A stretch of 64,000 nt of DNA. Source: Desulforamulus aeronauticus DSM 10349 (GTDB lineage: Bacteria > Bacillota > Desulfotomaculia > Desulfotomaculales > Desulfotomaculaceae). Positions 42,398 to 49,491 of the stretch are shown here, one piece after another. Position 1 is the stretch's first letter, and each line of letters begins with the position of its first letter. A model generated the notes under the pieces. It did no database searches and was not told where the DNA came from. It worked only from the letters and a program-made list of their open reading frames with translations. Location: assembly GCF_900142375.1 (NCBI RefSeq), contig NZ_FRAR01000006.1, positions 154,438 through 218,437 on the forward strand. Direction: 5' to 3'. The translations under genes were made by a program, and so were the position numbers.

Positions 42398-45300
42398 TCA
42401 ACTCTTGTTTGCCTTTCTTACATTGCAAAGAAATGCTTTGTATTCCGGTATGTTACTGTTCGGATCACCCACCGAGGGAGTCAAATCATTGGCCGAGGCA
42501 CCTGTGGCTATACCCATAAAGCCCCAGGAGTAAGGCATAGATATCACTTCGGTTTCTTTGCCGTTGACCATTAGCGGCACACAGACACCGTTAACAGCCG
42601 CCTTACAAGTGATTTGGCCCCGAACAGATTCCACAATAACATCATCACCATTCTTAACCCCAATTTTTTGGGCTAAACTAGGTGAAATGTTAACAAACAT
42701 ATGAGCTGAAATTTCAGCTAAGGAGGGACAATTCCGTGTGGTTGCACCACTTTGGTAATGTTCTACCAGATGAACAGTAATGGCCACACAGGGATATTTC
42801 TCGCTACCAATTTCTGCTATTTTGCTAAATAAACCGGTCTTAAAGGTAAGTGCCATAGGGTTATTTTGTTGCTGAGAGATAAGATTTCTAAAGGGACTTT
42901 CATAGGGTTCATAGTGTTCCGGCAATGGGCCGTCACTTAAGCCCTTGACCGCAAATAAGCGCCCATGACCATCCTCGGACATAATATAGGCATCCACAGC
43001 CGACTTCTCCGGTGGCACCGGAATAGGAGGGTCACTGGGATTAGGTGCTGGTTCTGTGGCCTTAAAGTCGGGTACGTCTGGGATTACCCATTTGCCCGCC
43101 AGTGCATCCCATCTGGCATAGGGCTTCTGGGGATTCCAAGGGTTGCCCGCAGGGTCGGCAGAACAACGGTTGTAAGCAATACGGCGGTTAGCTGGCCAGG
43201 AAAAGGCATATTGCGGGAAAACTCCCATGCCAGAGGGATCTTTGTTGATGCGGCGTTTACAAGCCGGCACCTTGGCATCCTTATCCTCAAACCAATAGCC
43301 ACTGAGAACCCAGTTGCCGCAAGCCGTGGAACCATCCGCTGCTAACTTAGCAAAACCCGATAGCACATTGCCGGTGGCAACCTCGTAGCCGTTAATTTCT
43401 TTAGCTACCTTGGCAATATCCGGTTCTTCTTCACCCGGCAGATCATAATCCCAGACCATATTTAATACTGGATCAGGGAATTTACCACCCTTTTGATATT
43501 CTTTGCGGATGGTATTAAACAAGTTATAGAACATCCAGAGGTCGGATTTAGCTTCCCCGGGCGGATTAACAGCCTTATAACGCCACTGCATCCAGCGCCC
43601 GGCATTGGTAACCGAGCCTTCCTTTTCAAAGGACATGGCCGCCGGCAAAAGGAATACTTCGGTCTTGATCTTACTTGGATCAGCCCCTGGTCGTTTCCAA
43701 AAAGCTGCTGTTTCAATTTCAAAAATATCATAAACCACCAGCCACTCCAAATTTTCCATGGCTTGGTTGGCTTGGATAGTGGAGGGTCCGCCAACGGAGG
43801 GGTTCTGACCGGCTACAAAAAATCCCTTAACTTCACCTGTGTCCATGTAATTGAATAAACTCATATAGGAGCGATTTTTTCCGTCATGTTTAGGCAGCCA
43901 ATCATAACAAAAATCATTTTCTGGGGTTGCTTTATCCCCGTACCATGCCTTTAACTGACTGATTAAAAACTTAGGTTTATTAGACCAATATCCCGTGGGG
44001 GTTTCCTTTTCAATATACTCCGCCAATGTTTTGTGTTTATTGGCGTAAACCATGCCTAGGTAACCGGGTAGATTGCCATGCAACATAGCCATATCGGTGG
44101 AACCCTGAACGTTTTGTTCACCACGCTGAGCATTGACACCACCGCCGGGAATACCCATATTGCCAAGGAGCAGTTGCAGTATGCAAAGTGCTCTGGCATT
44201 TTGTGTGCCAACGGAGTGCATGGTTATACCCATACCATAGATAACACAGCCTGCTTTATCCCGCTTGCCACTGGAAGCATACATTTCACAGACCTTTCTG
44301 TATGTATCTTCCGATGTACCAGTAATTTGACAGACAGTCTTAATATCATAGCGGCTTACATGCTTCTTGAGGATTTGGAAAACACAATTGGGATCTTGTA
44401 AGGTGGGATCCTTTTTGATGACATCGCCATCCATTTGGTATTGCCAGGTAGCGGTATCATAACTTAGTTTTCCATCAATATCTGTAAAGCCTGAGAAGAC
44501 ACCGTCTTCGCATTGATAATCTGGGTGTATTAAAAAGCTGGCATTGGTATAATTGAGCACATAGTCTTTAAACCAAAGATCGTTCTCAATAATATAATTC
44601 ATCATGCCATTAATGAATGCAATGTCGGTACCAGGCCGTAGCCGTGCATGGACATGACACATACTGGCTGATTTACTTACCCTTGGATCAACGGCAATAA
44701 GTTGAGCACCTTTTTCCTTGGCTTTCATGGCCCATTTCATGCCCATGGGGTGGTTTTCGGCAGTATTTGAGCCAATGATTAAAATTACATCGGCATTTCT
44801 ATAATCAACAAAGTGATTGGTCATAATTCCGCGTCCGAAACTGGGAGCCAGACCGGCTACCGTGGACGAGTGTCAGAGGCGGGCACAGTGTTCAATATTG
44901 AGCATGCCCAGGGCTCTGTACATTTTGTGCAATAGGTAAATCTCTTCATTATCAAGGGCTGCTGCACCAACGTGAGCCATGGCAGTTGTCCTGTTGACAG
45001 TTACGCCATGCTCATCCTTCTCCACAAAGGATTCATCACGGGTTTTCTTAACCCGCTGAGCAATCTCAGCCATAACCCAGTCCCAGCTTTTCTCTTCCCA
45101 TTTACTACTACCAGGAGCACGGTAAAGGGGTTTGGTAACCCGCCGTCTGTTAGATTCACGGTTTCTTTTTTTGTTGATAACGGTATTTCCTTCAATGATG
45201 CCGTTTCCCTTAGGACAAATGGTTCCGGCATTAACTGGATGGTCTGGGTAACCTTCACAAAAGACTAAACGGTCTTCTTCGTTAGAATACAGCAATAGGC

Positions 45301-45487
45301 CGCAACCGCAGCCACAGAAACAACATATAGAATAGGTTTCTTTAACTTTTCTAATTTTGCCAGGTAGTTTTTCTCCGGTAATTTTACCCTGGGACTCTCC
45401 GGCTAGGGCAGGAGTAGCTACCAAAGTTAACCCGGCAGTTCCAAGGCTTATATTTTTCAAAAAATCGCGCCTATTCATCTTCCGCAT
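42398..45487 (-). CDS. fdhA: Formate dehydrogenase catalytic subunit, selenocysteine-containing, Tat-exported
   Basis: One gene of 1030 codons read through an in-frame TGA at 44875..44873 (Sec205); the frame is open on both sides and HCARL-U-HSSTVAGLA matches the active site of Sec formate dehydrogenases. It has a twin-arginine signal (NRRDFLKN, then a hydrophobic SLGTAGLTLVATPALA), one [4Fe-4S] motif (CCFCGCGCG..TICPKG), molybdopterin-binding segments (IIGSNTAENHPMG, AVDPRVSKSA, GIPGGGVNAQRGEQN) and a C-terminal MopB-CT barrel (GVKNGDDVIVES). It oxidises formate to CO2 outside the membrane. Start chosen at ATG 45487. Confidence 0.95.
44832..44875 (-). promoter_or_regulatory. Bacterial SECIS element at the fdhA UGA codon
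   Basis: Directly after the UGA, CGTCC (44868..44864) pairs with GGACG (44836..44832) and an upper stem AGCC/GGCT closes an apical loop GGTCT (44854..44850). A GGUCU loop is the known SelB recognition sequence in E. coli fdhF. This shows that UGA is decoded as selenocysteine, not as a stop. Confidence 0.9.
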
Positions 45488-45602
45488 GATGTACTGATCC
45501 CCCCTTGTATATATGGGACTCAAAAAATTAGTTTTAACTATTGAAATATCACTAATTGGGTCGGATTTTTTAAACCCACACTCCCTTCTTTAGATTTTAC
45601 CC

Positions 45603-46103
45603 TCAGGAGCGCAGTTTAAATTTATCCTGCAACAAGTCTGCAACCCCTGGTGCATCATCAAGTTGGAAAACTGGCACACCTATACTCCAGGGTATATCAC
45701 TTACCAACCCAATTAGTTCATCCGGAGTACACAAAAGTTCTGTGCCTCTCTCGGAACGACTGATTTCAATTTTAGGTTTATTCGATCTTTTATAACCTTC
45801 CGTTATGATAATGTCAGTATCATCACTAACTATTTCTGCAATCTGATCTAAGTTTAATTCCTCAAAAACCCTTGTAATCATGGCCATTTTTTGAGGTGAA
45901 GATATGACCACTGTATCTGCACCAGCTTGGGAGTGGCGCCAGGTATCCTTGCCTGGTTTATCAATGTCAAAGCCATGGACATCGTGTTTTATTGTACATA
46001 CCTTGATATTTCTGTACTTTAGCTCTTTAATTAGTTTTTCTATAAAGGTTGTTTTGCCAGCGTCTGATTTTCCTACAACTGATACCATGGGAATGTTTGC
46101 CAT
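45603..46103 (-). CDS. mobB: Molybdopterin-guanine dinucleotide biosynthesis protein MobB
   Basis: A 166-residue P-loop GTP-binding protein that assists insertion of the guanine dinucleotide moiety into the molybdenum cofactor. Walker A is GKSDAGKTTFIEKL at residue 11, followed by CTIKHDVHGFDIDKPGKDTWRH and TEGYKRSNKPKIEI, both typical of MobB. The ATG has AAGGAGGTG. It lies between moeA and the formate dehydrogenase, whose cofactor it serves; no mobA gene is seen in this window. Confidence 0.93.
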   Translation of the reverse strand: MANIPMVSVVGKSDAGKTTFIEKLIKELKYRNIKVCTIKHDVHGFDIDKPGKDTWRHSQAGADTVVISSPQKMAMITRVFEELNLDQIAEIVSDDTDIIITEGYKRSNKPKIEISRSERGTELLCTPDELIGLVSDIPWSIGVPVFQLDDAPGVADLLQDKFKLRS

Positions 46104-46166
46104 TTACCCACCTCCTTATCTATTTAAAATATTTAAAATATTATGAATTATTAGAATATAACAATA

Positions 46167-47399
46167 CTATAAAATATAGTTAGGCGATAATAATATGACC
46201 TTCACTTCTTCACCAATATTTAGTGGGCCTTTTCCCCCAGGGATATCAATAAGTGCATTGCATTGCAACATTGATTTTAAAGCCCCCGGACTCTGCGTGC
46301 CACTTGGAACAGCATGATAATAACCGTTTTTCCAGTAAACATTTGCCCGCATCATGCGTCGTTGCTTGCTTTTTTTCGTAAAGGGTTCCTCCATAATAGC
46401 CGTTACATGGGGTAAATTTACCTGTTGCAAACCACTTATTTTTTGTAAAACAGGTCTAATCAGCATATAAAAAGTAATCATAGCTGCTGCGGGATTTCCA
46501 GATAGGCCAACGATCAGGCGACCATTTTTCTCACCGCAGACAACCGGGGTTCCCGGTTTTATATTTACTTTCCAAAAAAGGGTGTTAGCCCCACTTAGGG
46601 TTATGGATTCTTTGACATAGTCTCTTTTGCCCACTGATACCCCGCCCGTGGTAATGACCATATCATTTTCCTGTAAGCAACTATCCAGCAAAAAAGCTAT
46701 CTGATTCTTGTCATCAACAGTATTCCGATAGGGAACCGGCACCCCCCCTGCCTCCGTTATCTGAGCAGAAATTGCGTAGAGATTACTGTTGTATATTTTC
46801 CCTGGCGCCCTGGGTTCATCAATCCCTACTAATTCATCACCAATGGATAAGGCTGCTACTTTAGGCCTTTTAAAAACTTTTACAGTTTTTCTTCCTAAAG
46901 AAGCTAATAAGCCTATAACGGCAGGAGTAATCAGCATCCCTTTGGAAAGGATCTGCTCTCCTGCGGGAACATCGTCACCTTGATTGATAAAATTATCACC
47001 CGGTTTAAGTTGAGAAAATAGTAAGACGTTGTCTTCTACCAGTTGCGTGTCTTCTATTTTTATTACGGCATTGGCACCAGGGGGAATTGGTGCACCGGTA
47101 GCTATAGCAGCAGCTTCTCCAGATACTATGGGCCTTAACGGCAAATCACCGGCAAAGATATTTTGATTTACCCTCAGAAGGATTGGCTGTTCTTTGCTGG
47201 CGGAAATTGTATCTTCGGCTATAACAGCATATCCATCCAAAGGAGACCTATTAAAAGGAGGAAGAGAAAAACTAGTAATAATATTCTCATTTAAAACTCG
47301 TCCCAAAGCATCAATTATATCGATTTCATCAAAACCAATCGGTTTTGTATACTTCATTAAGATGGCTACTGCTTCTTCAAGTGGTATATCCCTGTACAT
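46167..47399 (-). CDS. moeA: Molybdopterin molybdenumtransferase MoeA
   Basis: A 410-residue enzyme that inserts molybdenum into adenylated molybdopterin. Signature stretches: FNRSPLDGYAV, IATGAPIPPGANAVIKIED, PKVAALSIGDELV, NSNLYAISAQITEAGG, VITTGGVSVGKRDYVKE and GLSGNPAAAMITFYML. Length and C-terminal domain are normal. The ATG has GGGAG. It precedes mobB by 63 bases and probably forms a moeA-mobB transcript feeding the nearby formate dehydrogenase. Confidence 0.95.
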   Translation of the reverse strand: MYRDIPLEEAVAILMKYTKPIGFDEIDIIDALGRVLNENIITSFSLPPFNRSPLDGYAVIAEDTISASKEQPILLRVNQNIFAGDLPLRPIVSGEAAAIATGAPIPPGANAVIKIEDTQLVEDNVLLFSQLKPGDNFINQGDDVPAGEQILSKGMLITPAVIGLLASLGRKTVKVFKRPKVAALSIGDELVGIDEPRAPGKIYNSNLYAISAQITEAGGVPVPYRNTVDDKNQIAFLLDSCLQENDMVITTGGVSVGKRDYVKESITLSGANTLFWKVNIKPGTPVVCGEKNGRLIVGLSGNPAAAMITFYMLIRPVLQKISGLQQVNLPHVTAIMEEPFTKKSKQRRMMRANVYWKNGYYHAVPSGTQSPGALKSMLQCNALIDIPGGKGPLNIGEEVKVILLSPNYIL

Positions 47400-47760
47400 T
47401 TTAGCTCTCCCATTTAACTTTCTTAATTTATTAAACTAAGAATACTAACTTCATAAACTAATCAACTAAATATTTTTGGATGAGCCATGTATCTTCTACT
47501 ATTGTTTTTCTAAAACCCTTGTCAGAAAACTTAAAATTTGTTACTATCAGTAAGAAAATGTCCGATATTTAAAGTAAAATAAAAGTATTTGATGTATAGT
47601 GGTTTTTAACTGCTCGTTTTTTGTTTTCATTTTTTGGTTTTTTGTGTTGCTTATCCAAAATAATCTTAAGAATTTTTCATTCGCACTCTCCTTTCCCACC
47701 GATGCTTGTAAAATTATCGATTCAATTGGTATTTTTAACCTTAATAGTTAACGTCAGTAT
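47400..47760. other. AT-rich divergent intergenic region
   Basis: The gap between moeA and the XRE gene has no gene I can support. It must hold both divergent promoters; the operator repeats begin at 47761. Confidence 0.5.
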
Positions 47761-47835
47761 AATGCTTCTGAGACACCAAGTCAACAGCAATATGCTTCTA
47801 AGAATCGACGTTATTAATAAATACTTCTGAGAAGG
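47761..47835 (+). promoter_or_regulatory. Three operator-like repeats before the XRE gene
   Basis: TGCTTCTGAGA (47763), TGCTTCTAAGA (47793) and TACTTCTGAGAAG (about 47822) recur at ~30-base intervals. The last is a full palindrome CTTCT-G-AGAAG that runs into the GAAGGA ribosome-binding site, while the first two are degraded on the right arm. This layout suggests cooperative binding by the gene's own product. Confidence 0.65.
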
Positions 47836-47842
47836 AATGTAT

Positions 47843-48451
47843 ATGAGTATTTCAGAAAGATTTAAATTACTAAGGGATACCCTTGGCTTAACCCAGTCTT
47901 TGATGGCTCAGGACTTGGGCATAGATAGAAGTCATGTCGGAAATATTGAAAGTGCCTCAAAAAAGGCTTCTGATTCCTTACTAAAACATATTTGTGTTCG
48001 GTATGGTGTCTCAGAATCATGGCTGATAAACGGCGAAGGGGAGATGTTTACATCTCCCGAGGAAAGAATTAAGAAATTGGTAGAACAACTAAATAATCAG
48101 CCATCCATAAATTCTTATTACAGTTACCTGGTTAACAATAAACTGCCCCTGCAAAATAGTTTGCCGGAACACCTACAAACTCAGGCTGAGTTGTTAGAGG
48201 AAAAAAAGGAAGTTATTAGGAAGGAACTTGAGACGCGGTGGGAAAAGTCTGCCGGAACTGTGACACCAGAAAGTACCTCTTCCGTTGTCCAACAGCTACC
48301 CTCTGGTGACATAAAAGAACTCGAAGAAATGAAACAAATACTCGAAGACCTTTTTAACGCTGGCACCTCCTATAGAGAATGGGCAAAAATACAATTTAAA
48401 CATGCTTTTCCGGAAAGAGTGGTTGCTCAAGCCCGAACTCAGTCACCGTGA
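47843..48451 (+). CDS. XRE-family HTH regulator with charged C-terminal region
   Basis: A regulator of about 202 residues. The N-terminal phage-repressor-type HTH is SERFKLLRDTLGLTQSLMAQ, LGIDRSHVGNIESASKK and ICVRYGVSESWLINGEGEM, an ending typical of prophage-like repressors (WLxxGxGxMF). The remaining 130 residues are polar, probably helical, without a recognisable effector or peptidase domain; LexA-like autocleavage residues are absent. Start chosen at ATG 47843 (GAAGGA six bases upstream). Upstream operator-like repeats suggest autoregulation. No phage genes are nearby. Confidence 0.8.
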   Translation: MSISERFKLLRDTLGLTQSLMAQDLGIDRSHVGNIESASKKASDSLLKHICVRYGVSESWLINGEGEMFTSPEERIKKLVEQLNNQPSINSYYSYLVNNKLPLQNSLPEHLQTQAELLEEKKEVIRKELETRWEKSAGTVTPESTSSVVQQLPSGDIKELEEMKQILEDLFNAGTSYREWAKIQFKHAFPERVVAQARTQSP

Positions 48452-48475
48452 GAGAGGCCAAAATAAACCTATAGA

Positions 48476-48544
48476 TATAAACGCTAATCAGGCCAACACC
48501 GTGCTTTCTTTTATAACTCGGTGTTGGCCTGATTAGCGTTTATA
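48476..48544. repeat. 26-bp perfect inverted repeat with 17-base loop
   Basis: The left arm TATAAACGCTAATCAGGCC (48476..) and its exact complement ending at 48544 are 26 bases each. It lies between convergent genes (XRE plus strand, 79-residue gene minus strand). It may serve as a bidirectional terminator, but no clear U tract follows on either strand, so a mobile or recombination-related palindrome is also possible. Confidence 0.85.
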
Positions 48545-48562
48545 TTCTATGATGACAGATAC

Positions 48563-48802
48563 TCAGTACCCGTCTATTCTTTTAAACGAATTTTCTTTTT
48601 CCCGCTTTAATAGGTCCACTAAAATATCCAAAGTATTAAAAAAATCATTTGACAATGGTTTCTCTGAGGCATTACAAACTAGCTCATTAGTAACGTTAAT
48701 AATATTTCTGTGCACCACATCGTGCTCAATCAGTGTAGCCATATCTGCAATAACTAAGGCCAAGGTTAAAATAGCATCCGTATCACTAATCTTTGTTGTC
48801 AT
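48563..48802 (-). CDS. 79-residue protein of unknown function under tandem riboswitch-like control
   Basis: A small, probably all-helical soluble protein (TDAILTLALVIADMATLIEH, HRNIINVTNELV, NDFFNTLDILVDLLKREKE). I do not recognise a family; it has no cysteines beyond one and no DNA-binding pattern. The start chosen is ATG 48802 with GGAGGCG eight bases upstream. It is preceded on its own transcript by two aptamer-plus-terminator units (48866..49190), so its expression is evidently tightly controlled by a small molecule. The moeA-mobB-fdh genes lie 1.2 kb away on the same strand. Confidence 0.7.
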   Translation of the reverse strand: MTTKISDTDAILTLALVIADMATLIEHDVVHRNIINVTNELVCNASEKPLSNDFFNTLDILVDLLKREKENSFKRIDGY

Positions 48803-48865
48803 CCCATCGCCTCCGACCACAAAGTTAAGTCTTACTATAGTTTAATGATTACATTTCTAAACAAC

Positions 48866-48909
48866 AAAAAAGTCGGCATATGCTCCTAAAGAAAGCAGCA
48901 CAAACCAAC
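48866..48909 (-). terminator. Terminator of the second aptamer unit
   Basis: GTTGG-TT-TGTGCT-loop-AGCATA-TG-CCGAC followed by six U on the minus strand, about 65 bases before the start of the 79-residue gene. Confidence 0.7.
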
Positions 48910-48934
48910 CCTACATAACAAGGCGGAATAATGC

Positions 48935-49033
48935 GCTCTCCTTTCCAAAGGGAGGCTAACCCGTTTCCCGATTAACCCTATACGGCCATAGCACCATCAC
49001 AACAGTATTAGGTATTATGGCTCGGAGAACTCT
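48935..49033 (-). promoter_or_regulatory. Riboswitch-like aptamer, copy II (possibly Moco RNA class)
   Basis: Closing stem GTTCTCC..GGAGAGC (7 bp). Inside, CTCCGAGC, ATGGCCGTATAGGGTTA, GGGAAACGGGTT and GCCTCCC..GGAAAGGAG align with copy I in order and spacing. The class assignment comes from memory of the molybdenum-cofactor motif and the nearby molybdoenzyme genes and is not firm. Confidence 0.6.
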
Positions 49034-49044
49034 ATCTTTATATA

Positions 49045-49070
49045 CAAAAAAACCGCATAAAAGTGCGGTT
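49045..49070 (-). terminator. Terminator of the first aptamer unit
   Basis: AACCGCACTTTTATGCGGTT followed by TTTTTG on the minus strand, between aptamer copies I and II. Confidence 0.85.
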
Positions 49071-49089
49071 AAAGGCATGTTTAATAAAC

Positions 49090-49190
49090 CTACCATCCTT
49101 TCCACACGGGAGGCGCACCCGTTTCCAGGTGAACCCTAACGGCTAGAGAACCATAATCTACTATCACAGGTTCCAAAGCTCGGAGGTAAC
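49090..49190 (-). promoter_or_regulatory. Riboswitch-like aptamer, copy I (possibly Moco RNA class)
   Basis: Starts TTACCTCCGAGC and ends GGAAAGGATGGTA, whose ends pair. It contains TAGCCGTTAGGGTTCACC, a GAAA-tetraloop hairpin ACCTG-GAAA-CGGGT and GCCTCCC. Copy II shares the same blocks. The next element downstream is a terminator, as in transcription-control riboswitches. Confidence 0.6.
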
Positions 49191-49236
49191 TACTTTTGTA
49201 ATTTACAACTTCTGTACCAAATTTTGTTAGATTGTA

Positions 49237-49265
49237 TTTATTATGCCAAAAAAAGTTATGTATAG
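49237..49265 (-). promoter_or_regulatory. Promoter of the tandem aptamer transcript
   Basis: TTGCTA-N17-CATAAT on the minus strand (approximate coordinates), about 50 bases before the first aptamer. Confidence 0.55.
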
Positions 49266-49346
49266 CAATGATTACTTTTTGAAAAAAAACAATAATTTGA
49301 CTATAATCAATAATTTATTTTTTATTCGAAAAGATGAAAAAGCATT

Positions 49347-49427
49347 ATTAGAAAAACTTGGCTTCGCAAAGTCCTTGACGCAGGCGAAAGCCTTAGTTTT
49401 TCTTATACTTTTTAATTTCTGAAAGTG
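49347..49427 (+). repeat. Dispersed intergenic repeat, short copy B
   Basis: TTAGAAAAACTTGGCTTCGC, GTCCTTGACGCAGGCG, GCCTTAGTTTTTCTTATACTTT and TTCTGAAAGTG in the same order as copy A, with the middle ~35 bases deleted. It lies between the aptamer locus and the ileS terminator. Confidence 0.8.
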
Positions 49428-49431
49428 AAAC

Positions 49432-49460
49432 AAAAATCCAGCCCCCTGAGGCTGGATTTT
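49432..49460 (-). terminator. Terminator of ileS
   Basis: AAAATCCAGCC-TCAGGG-GGCTGGATTTTT hairpin on the minus strand, about 30 bases after ileS. Confidence 0.85.
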
Positions 49461-49491
49461 ATAGTTTCTTGAATTTTTTTGTTGGCTTTAT

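Noticed and set aside
42398..45523. fdhA interpreted as two genes or a pseudogene split by a stop codon
   Set aside because: The two reading frames are in phase with only 16 codons between them, the UGA falls at the selenocysteine site and is followed by a SECIS-like hairpin.
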